Shown here one piece after another: positions 54,047-62,077 of a stretch of DNA of 64,000 nucleotides. This DNA is from Pirellulales bacterium. GTDB taxonomy: Bacteria; Planctomycetota; Planctomycetia; Pirellulales; JAEUIK01. Within the stretch, counting starts at the first letter, position 1. The number at the start of each line of letters is the position of its first letter. A model generated the notes under the pieces. The model worked only from the letters and a program-made list of their open reading frames with translations. It searched no databases and had not been told where the DNA came from. The stretch spans positions 43,474 to 107,473 of the forward strand of contig JAIBBY010000008.1 of assembly GCA_019694455.1 (NCBI GenBank). The letters are read 5' to 3'. A program made the position numbers and the translations under genes.

Positions 54047-55519
54047 TCAGGCCGCCTTCGATGCCCGCGTCGGCGCGACTTGCGCATACAGCCAATCGCG
54101 CGCCGCTTGGCGATCGTCGTGCGGCAATGGTTCGTCCTCAACGAGTTGGTAGTCCTCGTTGCCTTTGCCCGCGATCAGCACGCAGTCGCCGGTGCGGGCA
54201 TGCTCCAGCGCCCAGGCGATCGCCATGTCGCGGTCGAGTTCGACATGGGATCGGTCGCGCCGTCGGACTCCGGCTAACATGTCGCTCGCGATGTCGCGCG
54301 GCGACTCGTAGCCGGGGTTGTTCGTGGTAATTACCAATAGATCGCTGCCGCTGTCGGCAATGCGTCCTAGTTGAGATCGAGTGTGTCCGTCCGTGTCGCT
54401 GTCGGCGCCGCTGACTACGATCAGGCGTCCGTTCACCAGCGGCCGCAATGTGTTGATGGCCATCGCTAGCGCGGCCGGCCGGCGCGCGCGGTCGACAAAC
54501 ACCGAGAACGGCTGGCCGCACTCGATGCGCTCCATGCGGCCCGGCACTACGCTCACCGCCTCCAGACCACGCACCATCGCGGCCGGATCGATGTGATACA
54601 CCTCTCCCAGCGCCGCGGCCACGAGGCAGTTGTGAATGTTCGCGCGGCCGATCAACGAAGTCCGAACGGGCGTTGAAAGTTCGTCACCCACCGACAGCAG
54701 GAAAGTCTGTTCGCTGAGGCACTGTTCCAACGGCACGGCCGATAACTCGGCCGCTGAATCGATGCCAATGGTGACCGCCGGACCGGAGTAGTCTGCGGCT
54801 AGCGCGGCGACGCCCGGATCGTCGAGGTTAAAAATGGCGATCCCCTCGGGACGCATCGCGTTAAACAATCGTCGCGTGTTGCTTACCGCCTCACCGGCCA
54901 AACTCGTCACCACCACGGCGTCAAGCGGAATGCCATTCAATCGATCGGTGGCGACCGCCAGGCGCGACGCCTCCAGCACCGCATGCTGGCAACCATTCGC
55001 CACCATTTGCCGCATGATACGGGCAAGTTCGGCGGGATCTGGCGTCGCCCACGATGTTGGTCCCACCGATTCGCCGTCGAAGTAACCCAAGGCGCCCACG
55101 ACGCCGCTGGGGCGTCCCCCCGCTTCTAGCACGGCGGCGGCTAGAAATGAGCTGACCGTCTTGCCGTAAGAGCCGGCGATGCCAATTGTTTGTAGTTGCT
55201 CCGCGGGGTCGCCCGCCAAAGCCTGGCAAAGCCGGGCGTACGCGGCGCGCACGTTCGGCACGATGCAGGCCGTGAGCGGCAAATCGCTTAAGGGCTGTTC
55301 AGACAACACCCCTTTGGCGCCGCGGGCCATGGCATGCACCGCAGAATCACAGCCGTCGAATTCGCCGTCGTCCAGCGCTACGAACAGGTCGCCGGCGCGG
55401 CACACCCGCGAATCGCTGGTGCAACTCGTGACGCGAAGATCCGCCGACCCGATAAATCGGGCCTGTGGAAACAATTCGCGAAGACTGACCCCGATCGCCG
55501 GGGCAGACGACGAGTGCAT
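54047..55519 (-). CDS. divergent MurE-like Mur ligase
   Basis: This 490-residue ATP-dependent ligase has the MurE domain plan: N-terminal substrate domain (TSDSRVCRAGDLFVALDDG, ARGAKGVLSE), central ATPase domain with P-loop GIAGSYGKT (113-121) and C-terminal ligase domain with GKGNEDYQ (451-458). Several hallmark MurE residues differ: the P-loop usually reads TGTNGKTT; DYAHTPD has become DRARRP (343-348); the diaminopimelate motif DNPR is TNNPG (399-403); and the carbamylated Lys position (AKLRLF in E. coli MurE) appears to read TRRLF. AAGGAGG precedes the ATG. It may be a paralogue with altered or lost activity. Confidence 0.8.
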   Translation of the reverse strand: MHSSSAPAIGVSLRELFPQARFIGSADLRVTSCTSDSRVCRAGDLFVALDDGEFDGCDSAVHAMARGAKGVLSEQPLSDLPLTACIVPNVRAAYARLCQALAGDPAEQLQTIGIAGSYGKTVSSFLAAAVLEAGGRPSGVVGALGYFDGESVGPTSWATPDPAELARIMRQMVANGCQHAVLEASRLAVATDRLNGIPLDAVVVTSLAGEAVSNTRRLFNAMRPEGIAIFNLDDPGVAALAADYSGPAVTIGIDSAAELSAVPLEQCLSEQTFLLSVGDELSTPVRTSLIGRANIHNCLVAAALGEVYHIDPAAMVRGLEAVSVVPGRMERIECGQPFSVFVDRARRPAALAMAINTLRPLVNGRLIVVSGADSDTDGHTRSQLGRIADSGSDLLVITTNNPGYESPRDIASDMLAGVRRRDRSHVELDRDMAIAWALEHARTGDCVLIAGKGNEDYQLVEDEPLPHDDRQAARDWLYAQVAPTRASKAA

Positions 55520-55846
55520 CGGTCAGGCCTCCTTGCCTGCGCGACGAGAGTTAGTAGTTGAATGACTATCGGCAGCGCGGCCGACCTGCGGTGTCGATCC
55601 GTCGACTTCAGGCCAAGCCGCGTGGTTGGGGATGACGCAATCGGCAAGTGCCAACGCCTCACTTCCGAACCAAACCGGGCCGGGATTGTCTCGATTTCCG
55701 GCCAAGTGTCAAGGTAAGTTTAACCAGGGCGTCGCGGGCTGCAGCTGCCAATTTACAGCCACTAGCCTGTTGCTCTATGATGGTTTGGCGCAACAGTTTG
55801 CCGCCTGACGATCGCCAGGCGGGAGCGCACTATTCAAGGATTCAAG
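55520..55846. other. 327-base divergent gap between the MurE-like gene and dapA
   Basis: No convincing gene. A 60-residue frame on the minus strand ends just before the MurE-like start, but its composition is weak. On the plus strand CCGCCTG (55801-55807) pairs with CAGGCGG (55816-55822) around an 8-base loop just upstream of the dapA ribosome site (AAGGA at 55836-55840), a possible leader structure. Confidence 0.4.
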
Positions 55847-56773
55847 ATGCGAACACGAGGCGAAGATTTCGCTGGCCTTTCCGTGGCGTTGACCACCCCC
55901 TTCTGCGGCGGCGATGTCGACTACAAGCTGCTTGCGGAACAGGTCGAATTTCAAGTCCGCGCCGGCACAACCTGCGTCTGCCCCGTCGGTACCACAGGCG
56001 AGTCTCCCACCCTCTCGCACGAAGAGCACGAGCGCGTCATTGCCACTGTGGTCGAGGCCGCCGCCGGCCGCATCAAGGTCATGCCGGGCACCGGCTCCAA
56101 CAGCACCGCCGAAGCCCTGCGACTCACCAAATGGGCCGCCAAGAGCGGCGCTGATGCTGCCCTGGTCGTCGCCCCCTATTACAACAAGCCCACGCAAGAA
56201 GGTTTCTATCTCCACTTCAAGGCGCTGGCCGAAGCGGTCGACATCCCCATTTGCGTCTACAACATTCCGGGGCGCACCGGCAAGAATATCGAGCCCGAAA
56301 CCATTGCCCGTATGGCGGAACATCGCAACATCACGATGGTTAAAGAAGCCACCGGGTCCATGGATCAAGCATCGCAAATCGTGGCCCTCACCGACCTCAC
56401 CGTGCTCAGCGGCGACGACAGTCTCACCCTGCCGCTCTTGTCCATCGGCGGGCGAGGCGTCATCAGCGTGGTCGGCAATATCGTTCCGCAAGACATGATC
56501 GAACTGTGCGCGGCATTCGAGTCGGGAGACTTGCAGGCCGCGCAGCGCTGGCATCACAAGCTTTTCCCACTCTGCCGCGACATGCTCGGCTTGGCCACCA
56601 ACCCCATTCCGGTCAAAGCCGCGATGAAGCTGCTGGGCCGCGACACTGGCGAGTTGCGCATGCCGCTCACTCCACTGACCGGCGACCTGGAGGCCAAGCT
56701 GCGCGGCACGCTCAGCGAGTATGGTCTGCTGTCCGCGGCGCCACGGCAAAGGCCCTTGCAGACTGCCCGCTGA
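55847..56773 (+). CDS. dapA: 4-hydroxy-tetrahydrodipicolinate synthase
   Basis: This 308-residue TIM-barrel aldolase condenses pyruvate and aspartate semialdehyde at the start of lysine and diaminopimelate synthesis, so it supplies peptidoglycan. It shows [31 protein letters not shown] (pyruvate Thr pair), [17 protein letters not shown] with the catalytic Tyr, [15 protein letters not shown] and the Schiff-base Lys in [17 protein letters not shown] at 55836-55840 serves as ribosome site. It is divergent from the MurE-like gene. Normal length apart from a short basic tail. Confidence 0.95.
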   Translation: MRTRGEDFAGLSVALTTPFCGGDVDYKLLAEQVEFQVRAGTTCVCPVGTTGESPTLSHEEHERVIATVVEAAAGRIKVMPGTGSNSTAEALRLTKWAAKSGADAALVVAPYYNKPTQEGFYLHFKALAEAVDIPICVYNIPGRTGKNIEPETIARMAEHRNITMVKEATGSMDQASQIVALTDLTVLSGDDSLTLPLLSIGGRGVISVVGNIVPQDMIELCAAFESGDLQAAQRWHHKLFPLCRDMLGLATNPIPVKAAMKLLGRDTGELRMPLTPLTGDLEAKLRGTLSEYGLLSAAPRQRPLQTAR

Positions 56774-56779
56774 TCGCGC

Positions 56780-57340
56780 TTATTGCGCCCCAGTCGGATT
56801 CTGCCAAGGCAGCTTGTCGTCGATTGCTTTAGCTTCGTAGTCGGTGAGCAGCCACTCGTCTCCCTCGCTGCGCAGCTTCACCGTAAATCGCTGCATGAAG
56901 TGATCGTATGGAAACTGTCCCTTCGTGTCATTGGCGCTAATGATGCCCCGAAAGCGCGCCTCCGCGCTCGGCGGACTGGTGAAGCGATTGATCGTGACCG
57001 TGAGATCGCGAATCTTAGCCTCGGTGAATTTGACGCGCGGCATGTTTGTTTCCGCCACGGCCCGCAGTTGACTCGCCTCCGGCGCGATGCGCGCGAGCAC
57101 CGCCGTCAGATCGTTGGCCACCAACCCCGCAGCCACGTCGTCGAGTGCCGCTTCGACCTGCTCGCGATCGGTGACGACATATCGTTCCATCGCCAGGCCA
57201 GCCAGCGCCAGTACGGCCACGCCCGCCATCAGCGTGAGCACAATCCCCCGGCCAGTCCGTACAAACGCGACTGCCAAGACGGCCTCAGTCACCACGGCCA
57301 ACACCAACATCCACGTGGGATTTTCCACCAGCCAGTTCAT
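56780..57340 (-). CDS. small membrane protein with C-terminal extracytoplasmic domain
   Basis: This 186-residue protein has two N-terminal membrane helices (MLVLAVVTEAVLAVAFV and GIVLTLMAGVAVLALAGLA), then a soluble domain (VEAALDDVAAGLVANDLTAV, RVKFTEAKIRDLTVTINRF, ARFRGIISANDTKGQFPYDHF, FTVKLRSEGDEWLLTDYEA) of alpha/beta type resembling NTF2-like or TIM44-like folds in pattern. Unrecognised. It overlaps the following membrane protein gene by four bases, and faces dapA tail to tail with six bases between stops. Confidence 0.65.
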   Translation of the reverse strand: MNWLVENPTWMLVLAVVTEAVLAVAFVRTGRGIVLTLMAGVAVLALAGLAMERYVVTDREQVEAALDDVAAGLVANDLTAVLARIAPEASQLRAVAETNMPRVKFTEAKIRDLTVTINRFTSPPSAEARFRGIISANDTKGQFPYDHFMQRFTVKLRSEGDEWLLTDYEAKAIDDKLPWQNPTGAQ

Positions 57341-57774
57341 GGCTTGCTTCTCGCCGTTTCCGTGGGCATTACGTGTTGCCGCCAGGCGAACGCCAGTCCC
57401 ACATAGCCAACCACCGCCATGACGCCAAATAGCGCGAACAGCGGCGTGAGCGTCGCTTTCGGTTGCGCCGTTTGCTCGGAAAGCGGCGCTTCGACCTCGT
57501 CAGCGTGCTTCGGCTGACCGGCGGCCCGCGCCGCGCGCTCGGCCTGCGATTGCATTTGATGCGCATAGCGCATCTCCAGCCGCATCTGTCGCTTGGCGTA
57601 TTTCTGCCCCACGATAGCCAATGCCACCACCGCCACCGTGCCGAAGAGCGCCAGCCAAAACCACGGCGTGTCGGCTACGCGAAACTCCGCCCGCTCAGGC
57701 GGTTCGGCGTTGGCGGAGCGATTTCTCAAGATGTCATCCTCGCAGTGCATGCGAAATGAGGCCGCAATTCGCAT
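57337..57774 (-). CDS. small membrane protein
   Basis: This 145-residue protein has two hydrophobic segments (PWFWLALFGTVAVVALAIVGQ near residue 35 and TPLFALFGVMAVVGYVGLAF near residue 115) joined by a charged Ala/Gln-rich helix (KRQMRLEMRYAHQMQSQAE). No family is recognised. Start choice is uncertain: ATG 57774 is used; alternatives are an upstream start at 57861, which would overlap the protease gene by 16 bases, or ATG 57750. Its end overlaps the start of the 186-residue protein by four bases, so the pair is coupled. Confidence 0.55.
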   Translation of the reverse strand: MRIAASFRMHCEDDILRNRSANAEPPERAEFRVADTPWFWLALFGTVAVVALAIVGQKYAKRQMRLEMRYAHQMQSQAERAARAAGQPKHADEVEAPLSEQTAQPKATLTPLFALFGVMAVVGYVGLAFAWRQHVMPTETARSKP

Positions 57775-57845
57775 CATATCGCAGACGCGCGCGCCGCTGC
57801 TAAGCGCGACGCGGAAAAAAGGCCCGATTCCCGCTGTGCCGTCCG

Positions 57846-58634
57846 CTACCAGTACCGCCAACTACCAGTTGCCACGACGTACAAACCCAACAGCAGGTTG
57901 GTGGTTCCATGGGCAACAACGCAATCGGTGAGGTTCTGCGTGCGAAACATGAGCCAGGTCACCAGCGAAAACCAGGCGATGGCCGCCAACAATTCCGCCG
58001 GATGGGCCGATGCAAATGCCGCCGTCGCCACGGCCACGCCGGTCCAACTCACCGCCACCAGCGGCAATGTCCACCATCTCTGATCGGTGATGAAACGCAT
58101 CAAAAATCCGCGCCAAAACAGCTCTTCGACGATCGGCACGATCACCACCAAACCCAAAAAGCGCACCGCCAAGAACGTGTACGCCAAGAGCGGCCGATCT
58201 CCCAGTTCAGCCAGCGGGTTGTAGGCCGCGCGAGCGCCAAGCCCCAGATACGATGCGAGCCCCAGTGGCGCGAGTAGTCTTTCCTCCAAATGCAATTCAC
58301 AAATTCCAATCCACACGGCCACCCCCACGATCCCCACGCCGATTGCCCTGGGACTGACCCGCCAGGAGAGCCGCGCCAGATCGCGCGCCACCGCAATCAA
58401 AAACGCCGCCGTCACTGCGATCTTGATGGTGTAGACCAGCGGATAGTACTGATATGGAATCGCCAGTATCCCACCCGGCGCCGCAGCCTGTGCGTCGGGC
58501 TTGGCCGGGTCGGGCGGCCCCGGCTCTAGCGTATTCAGTAGCATGTAGATCGCAAACGGCGCGACATAAACCAGCCACGGTCGCCAACCGGGGGAGTCGT
58601 TTTCCGCTGCGACATGGGGTGAAGATTGCGTCAT
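57846..58634 (-). CDS. PEP-CTERM-associated CAAX-type membrane protease (CPBP)
   Basis: This 262-residue polytopic protein has the CPBP/CAAX protease motifs in the membrane: EELFWRGFLMRF (catalytic Glu pair), FASAHPAELLAAI (His) and CVVAHGTTNLLLG (third His). Eight hydrophobic helices are visible. Its length and pattern resemble the CAAX protease-related proteins linked to exosortase/PEP-CTERM systems (TIGR03008). It may process or modulate sorted proteins such as the CAP/PEP-CTERM protein 29 kb to the left; no exosortase gene is in the window. Confidence 0.8.
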   Translation of the reverse strand: MTQSSPHVAAENDSPGWRPWLVYVAPFAIYMLLNTLEPGPPDPAKPDAQAAAPGGILAIPYQYYPLVYTIKIAVTAAFLIAVARDLARLSWRVSPRAIGVGIVGVAVWIGICELHLEERLLAPLGLASYLGLGARAAYNPLAELGDRPLLAYTFLAVRFLGLVVIVPIVEELFWRGFLMRFITDQRWWTLPLVAVSWTGVAVATAAFASAHPAELLAAIAWFSLVTWLMFRTQNLTDCVVAHGTTNLLLGLYVVATGSWRYW

Positions 58635-58761
58635 ACGGCGGCCTCAATGCTAACGCGATGGGAGCGGCAGCAGATTAGAACGCCGCGCGCCGTAAGTCAA
58701 ACAGCGCGTCTGTCCCGCCGCCATAGTGGCGGCCGAACCTGCATGACGAATTCGGCCCCGC

Positions 58762-59904
58762 TCACTTTTTGTCCCATTTACCAAATAGCGTCACAACGGC
58801 GATTGCCAGCGCCAGCGCCATCCACTCGCTCCGCTCGGAACTCGAAACGGAACGCGCGGCCGTTACAGTCGATATGGGCTTCTCTTGGGGCTGGCTGGCG
58901 GCGGCATTCGTCCCGCGTCTCGCCGCATCTTGCCGGTCGAGCTTGCGGCGCGCGCTGGCCTGCTCTCGCATCTGTTCGGTCACACGCACCGCGCCGCGGC
59001 GCGTGACGATCGTCGTCCCTTGCTCGCGCGCGTAGACTTGGGTGAACTCCGCCCCAAAAAAGAACACCTGCGCCGAGTAATAGGCGAACAACAGCAAAAT
59101 CGCCAACGATCCCGCGGTGCCGTACGCCGAGCCAATGCCCACATAGCTCACGTACAGGGCGAACAACTCCTTGCCGAGGATGAATAGCGCGGCGGTAATG
59201 GCTGCCCCCACCAGCGCGCTGCGCCACGGCAACACAACGTCGGGCAGCAACTTGTAGATCACCGCAAACAGCAGCGTGACCATCACCAACGACACCAGCC
59301 AGTTGACGACCTGCGCCGCCGGAAGCGGGATCGGCAACTGATGGTGGGCAAAACGAGCCATTGACCACAACACGGCGGTTAGCACCGACGACGCCAACAG
59401 CAGCACCCCTACGGCGAACACGATTACCAGCGACATCAAGCGGTCGCGAAGCGTCGACCACCAGGGGGCGTCCATCGGCTCCATCACTCCCCAAATCGTG
59501 TTCAGCGCGTCCTTGAGCGCCACCACCGCGCCGGTGGCGCCGAACAACAGGCCGGCAATGCCCATCAAAGTGGCCAGCGTGCCCGCGTGCGATCGATCGG
59601 CCGCCTTCATCAGTCCTTCAACGCTTTCCGCCGCCGCGGCGCCGACATAGTTGGCCACCTGGGCGCGAAACTCTTGCCGCGTCGATTCATCCTGGGCGCG
59701 ATCGCCATACACCGCCCCGGCAATCACGATCGCGATCAAAAGCAGCGGCCCCACCGAGAAAAAGCTGTAGTACGCCAGCGCCGCACCCAACCGCGACACC
59801 TTGTCGTCCCGCCACTCCACATAGGTTTCGCGCAGCATGCCCCAATAGCGCGCCCCGCGGCCCGGGGGCGGCACGGCGCTTTCATCGTGGCCGATCGGCG
59901 ACAT
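58762..59904 (-). CDS. BrkB/YihY family membrane protein
   Basis: This 380-residue membrane protein of the YihY/BrkB family has six hydrophobic helices and the family segments ALAYYSFFSVGPLLLIAIV, GTLATLMGIAGLLFGATG, ALKDALNTIWGV, PDVVLPWRSALVGAAITA and GSLAILLLFAYYSAQVFFFGAEFTQ (in part). The family was once called ribonuclease BN, wrongly; its true function is unclear, perhaps transport or envelope integrity. The C-terminal basic tail after residue 300 is disordered and ends in a weak hydrophobic stretch (ALALAIAVVTLFG). Divergent from def. Confidence 0.85.
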   Translation of the reverse strand: MSPIGHDESAVPPPGRGARYWGMLRETYVEWRDDKVSRLGAALAYYSFFSVGPLLLIAIVIAGAVYGDRAQDESTRQEFRAQVANYVGAAAAESVEGLMKAADRSHAGTLATLMGIAGLLFGATGAVVALKDALNTIWGVMEPMDAPWWSTLRDRLMSLVIVFAVGVLLLASSVLTAVLWSMARFAHHQLPIPLPAAQVVNWLVSLVMVTLLFAVIYKLLPDVVLPWRSALVGAAITAALFILGKELFALYVSYVGIGSAYGTAGSLAILLLFAYYSAQVFFFGAEFTQVYAREQGTTIVTRRGAVRVTEQMREQASARRKLDRQDAARRGTNAAASQPQEKPISTVTAARSVSSSERSEWMALALAIAVVTLFGKWDKK

Positions 59905-60003
59905 GACGTAGGCCCTTTTGACAGGCGAATTGATCTCGAATGCGGTGATTCACTGAAAGTATGTTGCCAGTCGCGGTCTCCTTTCCGCTCGGCGGTCGTC
60001 TCT

Positions 60004-60009
60004 TATAAT
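60004..60009 (+). promoter_or_regulatory. TATAAT -10 element upstream of def
   Basis: A perfect TATAAT lies 36 bases before the GTG start of def, on the same strand. The -35 region at 17 bases spacing (CTTTCC) matches poorly. Confidence 0.45.
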
Positions 60010-60045
60010 CTAGGTTTCGCCGCAGACCTCGGGAAATCTCCAGCC

Positions 60046-60627
60046 GTGCGCATTATCCAATACCCGCATCCCACCTTGCGACATCCCTCCAAGCCGCTGC
60101 GCCGTGTCGACCCCGAACTGCGCGAGATCGTCCGCGAAATGTTTGGCCTGATGTACCAGGCCGAGGGCATTGGCCTGGCCGCCAATCAGGTCGATCTGCC
60201 CTATCGGCTGTTTGTCATGAACGTGTCGGCCGACGCCACCAAGCCCGAAAACGAGTTGGTCTTCATCAATCCCGTCATCACCAATAGCAAAGGCAGCGCC
60301 GAGGCCGAAGAAGGCTGCCTCAGCCTCCCGGGCATCTATGGCCAGGTCAAACGACCAGAGAAGGTGACCGTCAACGCCTACGGTCTCGATGGCCGCGAAA
60401 TGCGCTTGGAACTCGACGGACTGGCGGCCCGCGCGGCGCAGCACGAGATCGACCATCTCGATGGGGTGCTGTTCATCGATCGCATTTCTCCCACCAGCAT
60501 GATGGCCATCAAAGAGGCGGTCGCGGAGATGGAACTGCAATTCGCCAGCCAGCGCGAGCGCCGCGAGATCCCCGGCGACGCCGACATCGCCGCGCGGTTG
60601 ACCGAACTGGAAAACGCCCGCACCTAA
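60046..60627 (+). CDS. def: peptide deformylase
   Basis: This 193-residue metalloenzyme removes the formyl group from new proteins. All three motifs are there: GIGLAANQV (I), EEGCLSLPGIYG (II) and QHEIDHLDGVLF (III), with the metal bound by Cys of motif II and the two His of motif III. The GTG start at 60046 (MRIIQYPHPTLR) is preferred over the long upstream frame, since family members begin here. It is followed by fmt after 15 bases, the usual pair for formylation and deformylation. Confidence 0.95.
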   Translation: MRIIQYPHPTLRHPSKPLRRVDPELREIVREMFGLMYQAEGIGLAANQVDLPYRLFVMNVSADATKPENELVFINPVITNSKGSAEAEEGCLSLPGIYGQVKRPEKVTVNAYGLDGREMRLELDGLAARAAQHEIDHLDGVLFIDRISPTSMMAIKEAVAEMELQFASQRERREIPGDADIAARLTELENART

Positions 60628-60642
60628 CGCCGGAGGCAAGTC

Positions 60643-61605
60643 ATGCGGCTGGTCATGATGGGTACCGGCGCCTTTGCCGTTCCCACCCTTCAAGCGCTCT
60701 ACGATTCACCGCACGAAGTGCTGGCTCTGGTCACCCAACCTCCCCGCGCCAGTCGCGGGCGCCCGGCGCCGGTCAATCCCATGCGCGCCTTGGCGGAACA
60801 AAATCTCACTCCGATCTACGAATTCGAGCAGGTCAACTCCGACGAGGCCCGCGCCACACTGGCTTGGCTACGGCCAGAGCTATTGATCGTGGCCGACTAT
60901 GGGCAGATCCTTTCGCGCGAGACACTGGCCATCGCCCCGCATGGTGGCGTGAACCTGCACGGTTCGCTCCTCCCCAAGTACCGCGGCGCCGCTCCGATCA
61001 ACTGGGCGGTCTACCAGGGCGACCGCCAGACCGGCGTGACCACCATTCACATGACGCCGCAGGTCGACGCTGGTCCCTGCCTCGCACAGGCCACCACCCC
61101 AATCGACCCGGACGAAAACGCAGTCGAGCTTGAAAACCGGCTGGCCGCGCTGGGGGCGCCCTTGGTGCTGCAAACCATCGACATGATCGCCGCCGGTTCT
61201 CCCCGGCCGCTGCCGCAAGATCCCGCGCTGGCCACCAAAGCGCCGCGACTTAAAAAGACAGACGGCGCCATCGACTGGTCGCGCTCCGCCCGCGATATCA
61301 AAAACCAAATCCGCGCGCTCGAACCGTGGCCCAAGACCCACACGTTTTGGCTGCGAAAGAACGCCGAACCATTGCGACTGATCTTGGAGCAAGTCCGCGT
61401 CGTTGAGGGAGACGGCGGCGCGGCGCTCCCCGGAACGGTCATCGCAGCCGACGAGGGCGATCTTTACATCGCCACCGGGCAAGGCATCTTGGCCATCGAT
61501 CGCGTTCAACCGGCCGGCAAACGCCCGCTCGCCACCGCCGAATTCTTGCGCGGCTATCCCGTCCAACCGGGCGACCGCCTGGGGCGGGAGGTCCCTACCG
61601 CTTGA
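60643..61605 (+). CDS. fmt: methionyl-tRNA formyltransferase
   Basis: This 320-residue enzyme formylates initiator Met-tRNA with 10-formyl-THF. It shows the start RLVMMGTGAFAVPTLQAL, the catalytic NLHGSLLPKYRGAAPINWAV with Asn, His and the later Asp in MTPQVDAGPCLAQ, and the C-terminal OB-like domain (ALEPWPKTHTFWLR, LRGYPVQPGDRLG). GGAGG is placed well before the ATG. In operon with def. Its end overlaps the convergent universal stress gene by 11 bases. Confidence 0.95.
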   Translation: MRLVMMGTGAFAVPTLQALYDSPHEVLALVTQPPRASRGRPAPVNPMRALAEQNLTPIYEFEQVNSDEARATLAWLRPELLIVADYGQILSRETLAIAPHGGVNLHGSLLPKYRGAAPINWAVYQGDRQTGVTTIHMTPQVDAGPCLAQATTPIDPDENAVELENRLAALGAPLVLQTIDMIAAGSPRPLPQDPALATKAPRLKKTDGAIDWSRSARDIKNQIRALEPWPKTHTFWLRKNAEPLRLILEQVRVVEGDGGAALPGTVIAADEGDLYIATGQGILAIDRVQPAGKRPLATAEFLRGYPVQPGDRLGREVPTA

Positions 61606-62023
61606 GCACCAGCACTGGGCAGTGAGCCAACCGAACCACGCGCTCCGCCACTGAGCCCACCAACAGCCGCGAGAGGCCCGTGCGGCCGTGCGACGGCATC
61701 ACAATCAAGTCGGCGGCGATCCGCTCGGCATAGCCGGCGATCTCGTGTCCCGGATCGCCAAACGCCACCTCAAAGCGCAGGCCTTGATATCGTGTGTCGG
61801 CGAACCGCTCGGTCAGCGCCAACTCGACATGATGCTTGCGCGCGGCATCGTCCACGGTGTTCCAGATCACGCCCGGCTCGGCTGGCTCCAGCACCGCCAG
61901 CACGTTGACGATGTACACATGCGATGGATCGGCGACCAACGACAGCGCCGCGTCGACCGCCGCCGACGAGGCCTCGGAGAAATCGACTGGCACAACCACC
62001 TTGTCTTTCGGGAGCCAACTCAT
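61595..62023 (-). CDS. universal stress protein (UspA family)
   Basis: This 142-residue cytoplasmic protein has the UspA alpha/beta fold: VVVPVDFSEASSAAVDAAL at the start, the middle YIVNVLAVLEP, and the ATP-binding end ADLIVMPSHGRTGLSRLLVGSVAERVVRLAHCPVLVLK (parts of it), with the G-x2-G-x9-G(S/T) pattern SHGRTGLSRLLVGSVAE. It is probably a nucleotide-binding dimer. It overlaps the end of fmt by 11 bases and is transcribed in the opposite direction. Confidence 0.92.
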   Translation of the reverse strand: MSWLPKDKVVVPVDFSEASSAAVDAALSLVADPSHVYIVNVLAVLEPAEPGVIWNTVDDAARKHHVELALTERFADTRYQGLRFEVAFGDPGHEIAGYAERIAADLIVMPSHGRTGLSRLLVGSVAERVVRLAHCPVLVLKR

Positions 62024-62077
62024 CGTTCACCTGGCTTCAGGGACATCGAGCCAAATCGCCGCCGCGAAGCATTGAGT

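Noticed and set aside
55523..55705. 60-codon minus-strand frame ending just before the MurE-like start
   Set aside because: It has no ribosome site and random-looking composition; the AAGGAGG inside it serves the MurE-like gene.
55775..56749. 324-codon minus-strand frame opposite dapA
   Set aside because: dapA motifs are unmistakable, so this is a shadow.
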